Origin: CAYUIS01 sp964444825
GTDB taxonomy: Bacteria; Chloroflexota; Anaerolineae; B4-G1
NCBI GenBank assembly: GCA_964444825.1
Contig: CAYUIS010000003.1
Location: forward strand, 5,837-69,836
Direction of reading: 5' to 3'
Length of the DNA stretch: 64,000 nt
Part shown: positions 42,503 through 52,077 of the stretch, piece after piece
Position numbering within the stretch: position 1 is the stretch's first letter
How the letters are laid out: the number at the start of each line of letters is the position of its first letter
The notes under the pieces: generated by a model
What the model was told of the DNA's origin: nothing
The model's database searches: none
What the model saw: the letters and a program-made list of their open reading frames with translations, nothing else
Translations under genes and position numbers: made by a program

Positions 42503-42836
42503 GCGAATGCTCGATAATCGATAATCGATAATCAGAGATTACGCGTGCACTCTGTTCTGCAAGGTTGTGATGTCTTCTGTTTCACAATCACAAGTTGCCC
42601 CACCAACGTATAAGAAAGTGCTATTCCAAGTTAACCCCATGTCTCACCAAGAGCCGTAACGCTGTCCTTTTCGCTTCGACATACTGCGGTGAGGCTCTAA
42701 CTATGTTGTCAAGAAAGGAGGACACCATCGCGAAACCACAGGGCTGACGAGGGTTGTGCAGCGTGACAAGCAATCACGCAGTCGGTGATTCCGTAATGGG
42801 CCAAGGCCCACAAAACCCACGAGGAGGTATACACAA
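42503..42836 (+). other. long untranslated leader, about 325 nt
   Basis: No gene of normal length fits between the promoter and the ATG at 42837. Short paired elements occur: GAGCC at about 42650 with GGCTC at about 42692, and GGGCCAAGGCCC near 42797. A 14-codon frame starts at 42703 and spans an AGGAGG. The sequence does not match a riboswitch class that I can recognise. A long leader before a cluster of this size suggests post-transcriptional control. Confidence 0.5.
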
Positions 42837-44534
42837 ATGACAGATCCAAATGAGGTTCTAGGCACATTTTTCGGCGACGATGAATTCCCGGTCGAGTGGG
42901 AAAGCGAGGAAGAGAAGAGTCTGTTCTGGTTCTATGACGACAACCATTGCCCCCGTCCGATCTCGCCCATGTTCTGGAGCTTGAATGGCTGGTGGGGACC
43001 GACGCTGGATTATATGTACCGGCGTTTTGGCTTCCCCCTCGGCAAGGCGTGGATCGGCAAGCGCGTCAACGGCTACCTGTACAGCGCCATCGTGCCACGC
43101 GAGGCCGAGTCGGCAGGTATGCTTGGCCCATACTATATGTGGATCATGTCCACCTACGCCAGCAATTTCCTGGACTGGTGGAATGACCGCTATCTGCCCG
43201 AAATCGCCCGCAACTTTGAATACCTGGACACCTACCCCACCGAGGAAGCCTCTCTTCAGGAATTGATGGTCTATCTGGAGGAAGCCATCGACATCCAGGA
43301 GCGGCACTTTCGTCTGCACTGGATCCTGAACCTGGCCCAATTCCAGTCCTCGATGGACCTCCAAGCGGCCGTGGGCGAGGTCGTCGGCGAGGTGGATCCC
43401 GCCCTCGTCGGTCGGATCTTGATCTCAATCAAGGACCGCAACTGGGACAGCCTGGATGCTCTTTGGAAGCTCAAGGAACAGGTGAAAGCCGATTCAGAGT
43501 TGAAGGCGACCTTTGAGGCTGGGGAAACCGCATCCGTCATCATACCCGAGCTGGAAAAGAGCGAAAAGGGCAAAGCCTTCTTGGCGGATGTGGAAGCCTA
43601 CTGCAAAGAGTACGGCGTCAAGCCCTCATTGTACCCCCACGAATACGTCAACAAGCTGTGGGTCGAGGACTTTACACCCGCCGTCGAGACAGTCAAGGGC
43701 TACCTGGCTGCCGATTACGACTTTCCTTCCGAGTACCAGCATATGGTGGACGACCACTATGCGGCCATCGAGGAACTCAAGGCATTGGTGCCTGATACAG
43801 CTTCGCCTGAGCAACGGGAGAAACTGGAAACCGCCGTCGAACTGGCCACCCGTATGATGCCCCTCACTCCCGACCACCACTTCTACATGGATCAGGGCAC
43901 ATTCTCCCGAATGCGCCTCGTCCTGCTGGCGGTCGCCCGCCGCATGGTCAAAGAAGGACTGCTAAAGGACGCAGAGGACATCATGTTCCTGGAGTACGAT
44001 CAGTTGCGCGCCTATGTGGCCAACCCTGATGGCTATGACGGTCAGGCCGTGATCAAGGCTGGGCGCGGCGCCTACGACAAGGCACACCAGATTCGCCCGC
44101 GCGGCTGGGTCGGTACCGTGACCCACTGGGCGATGTACGAAGAGCCCTACCACACCCTCTGGGGCTGGCCCCAGCGCTGGGAACGCGCCCAGGCAGGCGA
44201 AGATGTGATCGAGGGGGTGGTGAAAGGTCTTCCGGCCGCGGCTGGCGTCGTGGAAGGCGTCGCCCGGGTGGTAGTTGGGACCGAGGACTTTGACAAAGTG
44301 AAGCGCGGCGACATCCTGGTCTGCATCATGACCAACCCAGCCTGGGTGGTGCTCTTTAGCAAGGTCAAGGGCGTGGTCACCGACACCGGGGGCGTGCTGT
44401 GCCACACGGCCGTCGTGGCGCGCGAGTTCGGTATCCCGGGCGTGGTGGGAACCGGCGACGCGACCCATCGCATCAAGACGGGCGATCACATCCGCGTGAA
44501 CGGCAGCACCGGCATCGTCGACATCTTGGCTTAG
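42837..44534 (+). CDS. PEP-utilising-enzyme mobile-domain protein (split dikinase, His subunit)
   Basis: 565 residues behind CGAGGAGG. The C-terminal 90 residues are the swivelling phosphohistidine domain of PEP synthase/PPDK: VVTDTGGVLCHTAVVAREFG followed by IPGVVGTG, with His523 the predicted phosphate carrier. The larger N-terminal part (about 1-440) is helical and has no ATP-grasp or PEP-binding barrel. This is the layout of phenylphosphate synthase subunit 1 and of the substrate domain of rifampin phosphotransferase. The matching ATP-grasp subunit is encoded at 52078. Predicted role: ATP-dependent phosphorylation of an unknown small molecule through phospho-His. Confidence 0.82.
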   Translation: MTDPNEVLGTFFGDDEFPVEWESEEEKSLFWFYDDNHCPRPISPMFWSLNGWWGPTLDYMYRRFGFPLGKAWIGKRVNGYLYSAIVPREAESAGMLGPYYMWIMSTYASNFLDWWNDRYLPEIARNFEYLDTYPTEEASLQELMVYLEEAIDIQERHFRLHWILNLAQFQSSMDLQAAVGEVVGEVDPALVGRILISIKDRNWDSLDALWKLKEQVKADSELKATFEAGETASVIIPELEKSEKGKAFLADVEAYCKEYGVKPSLYPHEYVNKLWVEDFTPAVETVKGYLAADYDFPSEYQHMVDDHYAAIEELKALVPDTASPEQREKLETAVELATRMMPLTPDHHFYMDQGTFSRMRLVLLAVARRMVKEGLLKDAEDIMFLEYDQLRAYVANPDGYDGQAVIKAGRGAYDKAHQIRPRGWVGTVTHWAMYEEPYHTLWGWPQRWERAQAGEDVIEGVVKGLPAAAGVVEGVARVVVGTEDFDKVKRGDILVCIMTNPAWVVLFSKVKGVVTDTGGVLCHTAVVAREFGIPGVVGTGDATHRIKTGDHIRVNGSTGIVDILA

Positions 44535-44649
44535 GAATAGGATTCGAACCCAGCTTTTTCGGTCCTTACACGCAGAATGGGTCTGGGGAGAACCAGTGCC
44601 CCGGACCCATGTTTTGGACGGATGGGTTCCTTATGAAAGGTCACAGACT

Positions 44650-46527
44650 ATGAAATCAGGATACACAGGGAAGGTACTACAGATCGATCTGAGCGATGGA
44701 ACAGTCGACGTGGAACCGTTGGACGAAACCTTTGCCAAGACCTACATCGGCGGGCGGGGCTTTACGTCGAGGCTGCAATACGACCTCATCCCCAAACAAG
44801 TCGACCCCCTCGGACCGGAGAACGTGCTGATCATCGCGCCCGGTGCGTTGACGGGCACGTCGGCGCCCTCTGCCGCACGGTTCGTCGTGGCCGGACGATC
44901 CCCGCTGACCGGGATCCTTGGGGATGCCAACTCGGGTGGATTCTTTGGCGCGATGCTCAAGCGGGCCAGTTACAGTCTCGTCCTGATCCGTGGCCAATCG
45001 CCACACCCGGTCTACCTCAAGATCGACGACGACGAGGTGGAGCTGCGGGATGCACGCCATCTGTGGGGCAAGGACGTGCACGAGACCACCGACGCCATCC
45101 AGGCGGAAGGGCGAGGATTCCACGTCGCCGCTATCGGTCAGGCCGGCGAAAACCTGGTCCGCATAGCGGCGATCATCGCCGACAAAGATCACGCTGCGGC
45201 GCGGACCGGCCTGGGGGCCGTGATGGGCGCCAAGCGGTTGAAGGCCATTGCTGTGAGATCGAGGAAAGACTTTCCCTACCGTGACCGGACTGCTTTCAAG
45301 GAACTGGTTGACGAGCTACTAGAGATCGAGCGAAATGACAGGCGGGCTCGGGACTTTTCTGCGCGTGGGACGCTTGGCACGCTGATGGACCATCACTCGG
45401 CCATCGGAGCGATGAACACGCGTAACTATCAGTATGGTCAGTTCGAAGGTAAGGAACAGATCGATGGTCAAGCCCTCTCGGCGGAGTACCTGGTGCGGAC
45501 GACCGGTTGCTACCGCTGTTCGTTGCGGGCCGACCGGTATTGTCGGGTGGAAAACGGCGAATTCGCCGGCGTCGAGGTCGGTGGACCCGAGTACAGCACA
45601 GCCGTGGCCCTGGGTTCGGGCGTGGGGGTCGACCACATCCCCGCGATCCTCAAGGGCAACGACCTAGCCAACCGGTATGGACTGGACACAATAGACCTGG
45701 GGGGCGTGATAGCCTTCAGCATGGAGCTGTATCAGCGAGGTATCCTCAGCAAAGAGGAGGCCGACGGCCTGGATCTGACGTGGGGCAACTACCACGCGAT
45801 GCTAGATTTGATCGAGCGCATTGCCTTCCGGGAGGGGCCCTTTGCCGACCTGCTGGCCAACGGCGTACAAATGGCGGCACAGGAAATCGGGCGCGGTGCG
45901 GAGCGGTATGCGGTGCACGTTAAAGGTATGACCCCTGCGCCACTCGACGCACGCCCCGTCAAGGTCTACAACTTTCGCTATGCGGTCTCACCCCGAGGCG
46001 CCGACCACCTGCGCATCTCCTGTCCGGGCGGCTATGCCCTGGACGAGCTTCCAATCCTTGAGGCGGCGGAGAAGCTGCGATACTGGCAGGGCATCATCGC
46101 CGTCCCGGATCTGATGGGGGTGTGCAAATTCGCCTACACATACTACACCGAGACGCCGGACGTCGCCATGCACAGGACGCTTGACATCGTTCCCCGGCTC
46201 TACACAGCAGCCACCGGGCTCGAGCTCACACGTGATGAACTGCTCGACACCGCCGCTCGGGTCACCAATATCGAGCGCGCCCACAACTGCAGGTTGGGTC
46301 TAACCGCTGCCGACGACACGCTGCCGCCGCGTTTCACACAAGACCCGATGCCTGCCGGGCCTTCCAAGGGCAAGGTGTACGACATCTTGGAGCCGATGAA
46401 AGAAGCGTGGTACACGGTTCAGGGTTGGAACACGGAGACCGGAATACCGAAACGTGATCGGCTAGAGGAACTGGGGATTGGAGACATCGCCGACGATCTA
46501 GAACATCACGGTGTAGACATTTCCTAG
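44650..46527 (+). CDS. aldehyde ferredoxin oxidoreductase 1 (tungsten family)
   Basis: 625 residues from the ATG at 44650. AOR N-terminal domain: GKVLQIDLSDGTVDVEPL, YIGGRGFTSRLQYDLI, RFVVAGRSPLTGILGDANSGG. Cofactor-binding segments include HAAARTGLGAVMGAKRLKAI. 4Fe-4S cysteines lie in TTGCYRCSLRADRYC, with wider spacing than the usual CxxCxxxC, and a later Cys in LMGVCKFAY. It oxidises an aldehyde to the acid, or the reverse, with ferredoxin. Shares an operon with a ferredoxin and a second AOR. Confidence 0.92.
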   Translation: MKSGYTGKVLQIDLSDGTVDVEPLDETFAKTYIGGRGFTSRLQYDLIPKQVDPLGPENVLIIAPGALTGTSAPSAARFVVAGRSPLTGILGDANSGGFFGAMLKRASYSLVLIRGQSPHPVYLKIDDDEVELRDARHLWGKDVHETTDAIQAEGRGFHVAAIGQAGENLVRIAAIIADKDHAAARTGLGAVMGAKRLKAIAVRSRKDFPYRDRTAFKELVDELLEIERNDRRARDFSARGTLGTLMDHHSAIGAMNTRNYQYGQFEGKEQIDGQALSAEYLVRTTGCYRCSLRADRYCRVENGEFAGVEVGGPEYSTAVALGSGVGVDHIPAILKGNDLANRYGLDTIDLGGVIAFSMELYQRGILSKEEADGLDLTWGNYHAMLDLIERIAFREGPFADLLANGVQMAAQEIGRGAERYAVHVKGMTPAPLDARPVKVYNFRYAVSPRGADHLRISCPGGYALDELPILEAAEKLRYWQGIIAVPDLMGVCKFAYTYYTETPDVAMHRTLDIVPRLYTAATGLELTRDELLDTAARVTNIERAHNCRLGLTAADDTLPPRFTQDPMPAGPSKGKVYDILEPMKEAWYTVQGWNTETGIPKRDRLEELGIGDIADDLEHHGVDIS

Positions 46528-46546
46528 CACAAGGTGGACAACGCCA

Positions 46547-46960
46547 ATGAAACGTATCTATGTGATCGAAGATCTTTGCAATGGGTGCCGGCTGTGCGAG
46601 ACGTTCTGTTCGTCGCTGGCTGACGGGGTGTTCGACGTGGCCTATTCATCCTCGGATCGGACACGGGCCCGGGTCAGGGTGATCAAGATCCCTGGAGAGG
46701 AAAAGGACATCCCCATAGTAGATTGTGATGGCCGATGCGTACGTCCACTGAACAGCGACGGCGGCCCAACCTGCGTCGCCGTATGCCCAACTGGCGCTCT
46801 GATCTACGCGGAACAGGAAAACGCCGTCGCCAAGCGCCTGGCGTTGGAGGAGGCCAGAGAGGCACACGGCCTGTTCAAGGTGATCGCCCCCTGGAAGTGG
46901 CCCCTGCCCTGGCGAAAGCCTGAGACGACCCGAGGCAACAGCGGCGGAGAAGGTGCATGA
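46547..46960 (+). CDS. ferredoxin-like 2x[4Fe-4S] protein
   Basis: 137 residues. First cluster motif CNGCRLCETFC; the second is assembled from CDGRCVRP and PTCVAVCPTGAL. A basic/aromatic C-terminal tail (WKWPLPWRKP) follows. It lies between the two AOR genes and overlaps the second by four bases, so it is the probable electron-transfer subunit for one or both. Confidence 0.9.
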   Translation: MKRIYVIEDLCNGCRLCETFCSSLADGVFDVAYSSSDRTRARVRVIKIPGEEKDIPIVDCDGRCVRPLNSDGGPTCVAVCPTGALIYAEQENAVAKRLALEEAREAHGLFKVIAPWKWPLPWRKPETTRGNSGGEGA

Positions 46961-48906
46961 TGGCGCGAGATAACAAGGTTCAAACAATCCTGCGGGTGGA
47001 TCTATCCACCGGCAGCAGTCACCTGGAGGATCTTCCGGAGGAATGGACGCGCAAGTATCTCGGCTGCCGGGGGATCAACGCACGGCTGCTGTTTGACGAG
47101 GTTCGACCCGACACGGATCCACTGGGACCTGACAACGTGCTTTTCTTTGGCACCGGCCCGATGGATGGTGTGCCGATCGGCATGGGGCGCATGTCGGTGG
47201 CCTGCAAGTCGCCTCGGGGCAGCGTAGCGGAGGGGAGCTTTGGTGGATTCTTTGGCCCCGAGATGCGGAGAGCCGGTGTTGACTACGTGGCGATTCGAGG
47301 TAAGGCAGATCACCCGATCTACCTAAGCATCGAGGACGGAACAGTCGAGATTCGAGACGCCACTCACCTGTGGGGCCTCAAGACAGACGAGACAGACGCA
47401 GCACTCCATCGTGAGTTCTCCGATCCAAACGTCCAGCTCCGCTACATCGGCCCTGCCGCTGAGAACCTGGTGCATGCCAGCCCCATCTTTGGGAACCTCA
47501 ACAACAGCGGGGGGCGTGCCGGGTGTGGTCAGGTGATGGGCAGCAAGCGGCTGAAAGCCATCGCCGCACGCGGATCGCAAGGGATTCGAGTTGCCGATTA
47601 CGACGCCTTCCTGGAAGCCTACAAAGTACTAAGGCAGCGGTTGGATTTGGCAACGTCGCGGGATATGTGGACACCGGTCTGGTCCACCTACGGCGCGCCT
47701 GTGCTGGCCCGGCTGTTCCCCGACCTGGGCAACCTGATGACGCGCAACGCTCAGGAGATGAGCTGGGATTATGATAAAGCCATGCGCATCTCCGGTGAGC
47801 CCTACCTCGACGACTATGTCACCAAGGCAAAGGCCTGCTACTGCTGCCCGTGGCCCGCCTGTCAGAAGTTACACCAGATCAAATCGGGCAAGTACCAGGG
47901 CTTTAAGGGCGGCAACTACTGGGCTGCCCAGCCGGTAGCGTTTGGGTCGCTGATCGACAATGACGATCTGGATTTGATCCTGGTGATGTCCGGGCTGTGC
48001 AACCAATATGGACTGGACGTCTTTCACGTCGGCTACACGCTGGCTTGGGCGATGGAGTGTTTTGAAAATGGCATACTGACCGAGACGGACACGGACGGGC
48101 TGGAACTCCGGTTCGGTTGCCCGGACAAGGACGGTCTGGTCGATCTGATCCGCAAGATTGCCCTACGGGAGGGTTTTGGCGATCTGCTGGCACAGGGGTG
48201 CGCCGAGGCCGCCAAGATCGTGGGCCAGGACTCCGAGCGGTTCTGCCTGTCGGTGAAGGGCCAGGAGCTGGAGGGGATTCCCCAGCGGAACCTCTACATG
48301 GTGGCTCTGGGCATCGCTGTGAGCGAGGTAGGCCCTGATCACACACGCTGGTATCCGCCCTATCCCTGCAATCCCGGCCTCATCTCGAAGGAAGAGCTGG
48401 CAGAACTCGGTATCGATCTGGACCTGCGGCTGGCGTTCCAGGGGCGTAACCCGGAACAAAAGGGGAGATTGCTGCGCTGGTTCACTATCAGCCGGGCCGT
48501 CGTGGAAAGCATGCCCAGTTGCGTGTTCCTGGTGCGGGATACCCTGGGGCTGGACATGCGGCCCTGGTGGAATTTGTTCAACGCGGCGACCGGGGCTGAT
48601 CTGGACTATGCCGAGTTCATCTTGGCGGGCGAGCGGCTCATGAACCTGGATCGGGCGTTCAACGTACGTGAGGGATACCGTCGGGCCGACGACCGTCCTC
48701 CGATCCGAATGTCCACCGAGGATGTGCCTGGCTTTGGATACCCCAAGCTGGCTCCAGAGGTGTTTGAGCCGATGTTGGACGAATACTATGAGGCAAATGG
48801 GTGGAGCGCGGACACATCGATTCCAACACGTGGTAAACTGGAGGAACTGGGAATAAGCGACGTGGCCGACGAGCTCGACGCATTGGGAATCGAGGTGGCA
48901 CAATGA
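46957..48906 (+). CDS. aldehyde ferredoxin oxidoreductase 2 (tungsten family)
   Basis: 649 residues. The AOR fold is shown by ILRVDLSTGSSHLEDLPEEW, KYLGCRGINARLLFDEV, GSVAEGSFGGFFGPEMRRAG and NNSGGRAGCGQVMGSKRLKA. Iron-sulfur cysteines sit in KACYCCPWPACQK (a CxxCx4C spacing) with a later Cys in SMPSCVFLVRD. It differs widely from the AOR at 44650, so they are old paralogues, perhaps acting on different aldehydes or as a heteromer. Its stop overlaps the MoaD-like gene (ATGA). Confidence 0.92.
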   Translation: MMARDNKVQTILRVDLSTGSSHLEDLPEEWTRKYLGCRGINARLLFDEVRPDTDPLGPDNVLFFGTGPMDGVPIGMGRMSVACKSPRGSVAEGSFGGFFGPEMRRAGVDYVAIRGKADHPIYLSIEDGTVEIRDATHLWGLKTDETDAALHREFSDPNVQLRYIGPAAENLVHASPIFGNLNNSGGRAGCGQVMGSKRLKAIAARGSQGIRVADYDAFLEAYKVLRQRLDLATSRDMWTPVWSTYGAPVLARLFPDLGNLMTRNAQEMSWDYDKAMRISGEPYLDDYVTKAKACYCCPWPACQKLHQIKSGKYQGFKGGNYWAAQPVAFGSLIDNDDLDLILVMSGLCNQYGLDVFHVGYTLAWAMECFENGILTETDTDGLELRFGCPDKDGLVDLIRKIALREGFGDLLAQGCAEAAKIVGQDSERFCLSVKGQELEGIPQRNLYMVALGIAVSEVGPDHTRWYPPYPCNPGLISKEELAELGIDLDLRLAFQGRNPEQKGRLLRWFTISRAVVESMPSCVFLVRDTLGLDMRPWWNLFNAATGADLDYAEFILAGERLMNLDRAFNVREGYRRADDRPPIRMSTEDVPGFGYPKLAPEVFEPMLDEYYEANGWSADTSIPTRGKLEELGISDVADELDALGIEVAQ

Positions 48907-49175
48907 AGCACCTCCAATTGCGATACGTCGCCCACGTCACGACACTTACCAGCGCTCTCCAGGAGAGCCACCAAACGGAGGTGGCCACTTTGCGGGAATT
49001 AGTAGACGAGTTGGATCTAGCGTATGGTGGATTTCGCAAGTTGTTTGTGAATCCCGAAACCAGACAGTTGAATCTTAATACGATGATCTACTACAGCGAT
49101 CCAGGCGAGGTCCCGATCTCGGTCATAAACCTGGATCACCCGGTGAGCGATGGCGGAACCGTCACATTCTGGTAA
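48903..49175 (+). CDS. MoaD/ThiS-like ubiquitin-fold protein lacking the C-terminal Gly-Gly
   Basis: 90 residues, four-base overlap with the AOR upstream. Beta-grasp pattern: LQLRYVAHVTTLTSALQES, ATLRELVDELDLAYGGFRKL, and NLDHPVSDGGTVTFW at the end. MoaD proteins linked to AOR genes normally continue past the TFF strand to a terminal GG that carries sulfur; this one stops at TFW. It may therefore be a structural or regulatory subunit rather than a sulfur carrier. Family assignment is by pattern and position. Confidence 0.65.
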   Translation: MKHLQLRYVAHVTTLTSALQESHQTEVATLRELVDELDLAYGGFRKLFVNPETRQLNLNTMIYYSDPGEVPISVINLDHPVSDGGTVTFW

Positions 49176-49187
49176 AAGGAGCAAACA

Positions 49188-49907
49188 ATGACAAAACTGA
49201 TTGATCTGAGCATGGAAGTGAGCGGGGATATGGTGGTCTTTCCTCGGGTGGCTCGCCCGATCATGGCGATGCTGGAAAGCTGGGAGGAGTTTGCCAGCAA
49301 CATCGGTGCGGCCGAGTATGGCACCACCTGGCTGACGGCCCACTATGTCGTCGTCCTGGGGGATCACGTGGGCACTCACGTAGACTCGTTGAGGCATATG
49401 CGTGACGATGCCCCTGGCCCCGATGGGATTCCCCTGGAGTACTGTTACGGCGACGGCGTCGTCCTCGATTTCAGCGACAAACCGGTCGGCTATGGCATCA
49501 CCGCCGAGGATTGCCAGAAAGAGCTGGGCCGCATCGGCTACACCCTCAAGCCACTGGACATCGTCCTCATCAAGACCGGGGCGGGGCGCTACAACACCGA
49601 GCTGCGCTACCTGACCGATCACTGCGGTATGACGGGCGAATCGACCAATTGGCTCATCGACCAGGGGATCAAGATGGTGGGCATTGATGCGGTCACCTGG
49701 GACCGCCCGGTCAAATCGATGTTCGAGACAAAAGAGTTCTGGCCGGCGCACCAGGTAATGATAGAGCGGGAGTACTATCACCTGGAGAACATGGCCAACC
49801 TGGACGCCATCCCGGTACCGTTTGGATTCAAGGTTTCTGTCTTTCCCATCAAGTGGAAGGGCACGACGGCTGCGCCTGTACGCGCCGTGGCTATGCTGGA
49901 AGATTAG
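49188..49907 (+). CDS. cyclase-family metal hydrolase (kynurenine formamidase-like)
   Basis: 239 residues behind AAAGGAG. The family metal motif HxGTHxDxxxH is present as GDHVGTHVDSLRH. Other family features: LIDLSMEVSGDMVVFPR, DIVLIKTGAGRYN, GIDAVTWDRP and an ENMANLD segment near the C-terminus. The family hydrolyses cyclic amides, lactones or formamides through a Mn or Zn site. In this cluster a lactone or amide hydrolase acting before or after the aldehyde oxidoreductases would fit. Confidence 0.88.
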   Translation: MTKLIDLSMEVSGDMVVFPRVARPIMAMLESWEEFASNIGAAEYGTTWLTAHYVVVLGDHVGTHVDSLRHMRDDAPGPDGIPLEYCYGDGVVLDFSDKPVGYGITAEDCQKELGRIGYTLKPLDIVLIKTGAGRYNTELRYLTDHCGMTGESTNWLIDQGIKMVGIDAVTWDRPVKSMFETKEFWPAHQVMIEREYYHLENMANLDAIPVPFGFKVSVFPIKWKGTTAAPVRAVAMLED

Positions 49908-49922
49908 GAGCAGTTTCGGCCT

Positions 49923-51149
49923 ATGACGTGCCATGTGGCCATCTTGGGCTCACTGGACACAAAAGGGCTGGAGGTAGACTTTCTTCGGCATGTGGTCCGC
50001 GCCGAAGGGGGGCAGCCGCTCGTGGTTGACACCGGCGTCCTGGACAAGCCCACCACGGCTGCCGACGTCACCCGGCACGAGGTGGCCCTTGCGGCAGACA
50101 CTAGCATCGAAGCGCTGATCCAGCAGGGCAACAAGGCGTATGCGCTGGTGACTATGGCTGAAGGCGCCAGCGCTATTCTGCTCAAGCTGTTCCAGGCGGG
50201 GCAGTTGGGAGGCGTGCTGTCGATCGGAGGCTCCCGGGGCACGGCCCTGAGCACTCGCGTGATGCAATCTCTGCCGGTGGGTTTACCCAAGCTGATGGTC
50301 TCTACTATGGCCAGCGGTCACAATCCCTTTGGGCCTTATGTCGGCACAAGGGACATCACCCTGATGCACTCGGTGGCGGACGTGCAGGGCATCAACGCTG
50401 TGACGCGGCCGATCTTTACCAACGCCGCAGCGGCCATCGTCGCGATGAGCCGCGTTGGTACGCCGGTTCAGCGCGGAGAGAAGCGGGTACTGACAGCCTC
50501 GATGCTCGGCGTAACAACCACGTTGGTGGGGCAGATTCAGGCGCTGATGGACCCGGAAAGGAATGAGGTCATCGCGTTTCACGCCGTCGGTACCGGTGGG
50601 CGGGCGATGGAAGAGCTGATCGACAGCGGCCTGGTCGAAGGGGTGTTTGACGTCACTCCAGGGGAGATGACTCAGTTCATAGTGCAAGGTTCGTTTTCCG
50701 CCGGCCCAGACCGGATGAAGGCGGCTGGACGGCGAGGCATTCCCCAGGTCATCGCCCCTGGCGGCCTTGATTTTATCATCGAAGGGTCACTGGACGAATT
50801 GCCGGCCGAGTATCAAGATCGTAGGACGATGGTCCACACGCCCACGATCACGCTGGTGCGTACATCGCCTGAGGAGATGGCGGCTGTGGCGCGCCTGATT
50901 GCGGAGCGACTGGCTGAATCCGCTGGGCCGGCAGCGATGATCCTTCCGCTACGTGCCTTTGGCTGGTTTGCAAGGGAGGGACAGCCGCTGCACGATCCCG
51001 AGTCAGACCGGGCCTTTGTCGAGACGTTCAAAGCCCACGCGCCAGCGCAGGTCAGGATCGTCGAGATGGACACGCACCTGAACGACCCGGAGGTGGGCAA
51101 GATGGCGATCCAACTGATGCACGAGATGCTGGAGCAGGGGACCAGATAG
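49923..51149 (+). CDS. Tm-1-like / UPF0261 ATP-binding protein
   Basis: 408 residues. UPF0261 features: VAILGSLDTKGLEVDFLR at the N-terminus, LGGVLSIGGSRGTALST, PKLMVSTMASGHNPFGPYVG, DITLMHSVADVQGIN, and VIAFHAVGTGGRAMEELIDSG. The family shares a fold with the tomato Tm-1 inhibitor and binds nucleotide; bacterial members lie in sugar-acid or aromatic catabolic clusters but have no proven reaction. The partner TIM-barrel PEP-hydrolase-like gene often found next to it is absent here. Confidence 0.88.
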   Translation: MTCHVAILGSLDTKGLEVDFLRHVVRAEGGQPLVVDTGVLDKPTTAADVTRHEVALAADTSIEALIQQGNKAYALVTMAEGASAILLKLFQAGQLGGVLSIGGSRGTALSTRVMQSLPVGLPKLMVSTMASGHNPFGPYVGTRDITLMHSVADVQGINAVTRPIFTNAAAAIVAMSRVGTPVQRGEKRVLTASMLGVTTTLVGQIQALMDPERNEVIAFHAVGTGGRAMEELIDSGLVEGVFDVTPGEMTQFIVQGSFSAGPDRMKAAGRRGIPQVIAPGGLDFIIEGSLDELPAEYQDRRTMVHTPTITLVRTSPEEMAAVARLIAERLAESAGPAAMILPLRAFGWFAREGQPLHDPESDRAFVETFKAHAPAQVRIVEMDTHLNDPEVGKMAIQLMHEMLEQGTR

Positions 51150-51278
51150 GAGCAAGACGCCGCGATGCAGGTTCACGTGCAGCCTTTCTCTTTCCTGCGA
51201 GATGCACTCAATCACACTCCCGACGTCGGTCTGGAGAACAATCACGAATAGACGTGGTATTGCCGGAGGTTGACAACT

Positions 51279-52064
51279 ATGACTTTGTTTGACGCTTATC
51301 TGAATCTATACAATCTGAAGGACAAGGTGGCCCTGGTGGCCGGAGGCGGAGGTGGCATCGGCAGCGCCATCTCCGAAGGGCTGGCCGCCTACGGCGCAAC
51401 CGTCATCGTATGTGATCAGGCCAGGGCGAAGGCCGAGAAGGTGGCAGCCGGGATCGAGGCTGCCGGCGGCCAGGCATGGGGCACGGAACTGGACATACTC
51501 GACTTTGAGGCTGTGCGCCGCTTCATGGGTCAGGTAATCAAGCGCTATGGTCGCCTGGACATACTGGTGAACTGTGTAGGCACGCACAAGGAGGCCCCGG
51601 CCGAGGACTATGCCGAGGACGACTGGGATCGGGTGCTCGACCTCAACCTGAAAGCGGCCTTCTTCCTGTCCCAGGCGGTCGCCAGGGTACAGTTGCCACA
51701 AGGAGGGGGCAAACATGTCCATATCACCTCCGTTCGCAGTATGCTGGGCATCCGCCGGGGTTACGTGGCCTACTGTTCCAGCAAGGGGGCTATGAACCTG
51801 ATGATCAAACAACTGGCGACCGAATGGGCCAAGTACAACATCACGGTCAATGGCATCGCCCCGACGTTTACGCGCACCGAGCTGGTAAAGGATTACCTGG
51901 AGGACCCCGACTTTTACAACCCTTTGGTAGCCCGCATCCCGCTGGGACGCATCTGCGAGCCGATCGACCTGGCGGCACTGGCGATCTATCTGGCAGCGCC
52001 TGCCTCTGACTTTATCACCGGGCAGATCATCTTTGCCGATGGTGGTGTGACAGCAACCCAATAA
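51279..52064 (+). CDS. short-chain dehydrogenase/reductase
   Basis: 261 residues from the ATG at 51279 behind CCGGAGG. Classical SDR: cofactor motif VAGGGGGIGSAISEGLAAYG, Asp after beta 2 in IVCDQARAK (NAD preference), NCVG, catalytic Ser in ITSVRSMLG, YxxxK as YCSSKGAM, and ITGQIIFADGG near the C-terminus. It resembles gluconate 5-dehydrogenase/3-oxoacyl reductase types. Likely converts an alcohol to a ketone or aldehyde in the cluster's pathway. The 129 bases before it hold no confirmed gene. Confidence 0.9.
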   Translation: MTLFDAYLNLYNLKDKVALVAGGGGGIGSAISEGLAAYGATVIVCDQARAKAEKVAAGIEAAGGQAWGTELDILDFEAVRRFMGQVIKRYGRLDILVNCVGTHKEAPAEDYAEDDWDRVLDLNLKAAFFLSQAVARVQLPQGGGKHVHITSVRSMLGIRRGYVAYCSSKGAMNLMIKQLATEWAKYNITVNGIAPTFTRTELVKDYLEDPDFYNPLVARIPLGRICEPIDLAALAIYLAAPASDFITGQIIFADGGVTATQ

Positions 52065-52077
52065 GGAACAGCCGATC

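Noticed and set aside
42703..42747. 14-codon leader peptide in the long leader of the AOR cluster
   Set aside because: No amino-acid bias or terminator/antiterminator pair was found to give it a function.
51165..51251. 28-codon frame resembling the start of a MoaD protein
   Set aside because: Too short, poor ribosome-site spacing, and the similarity is limited to about a dozen residues; at most a remnant.
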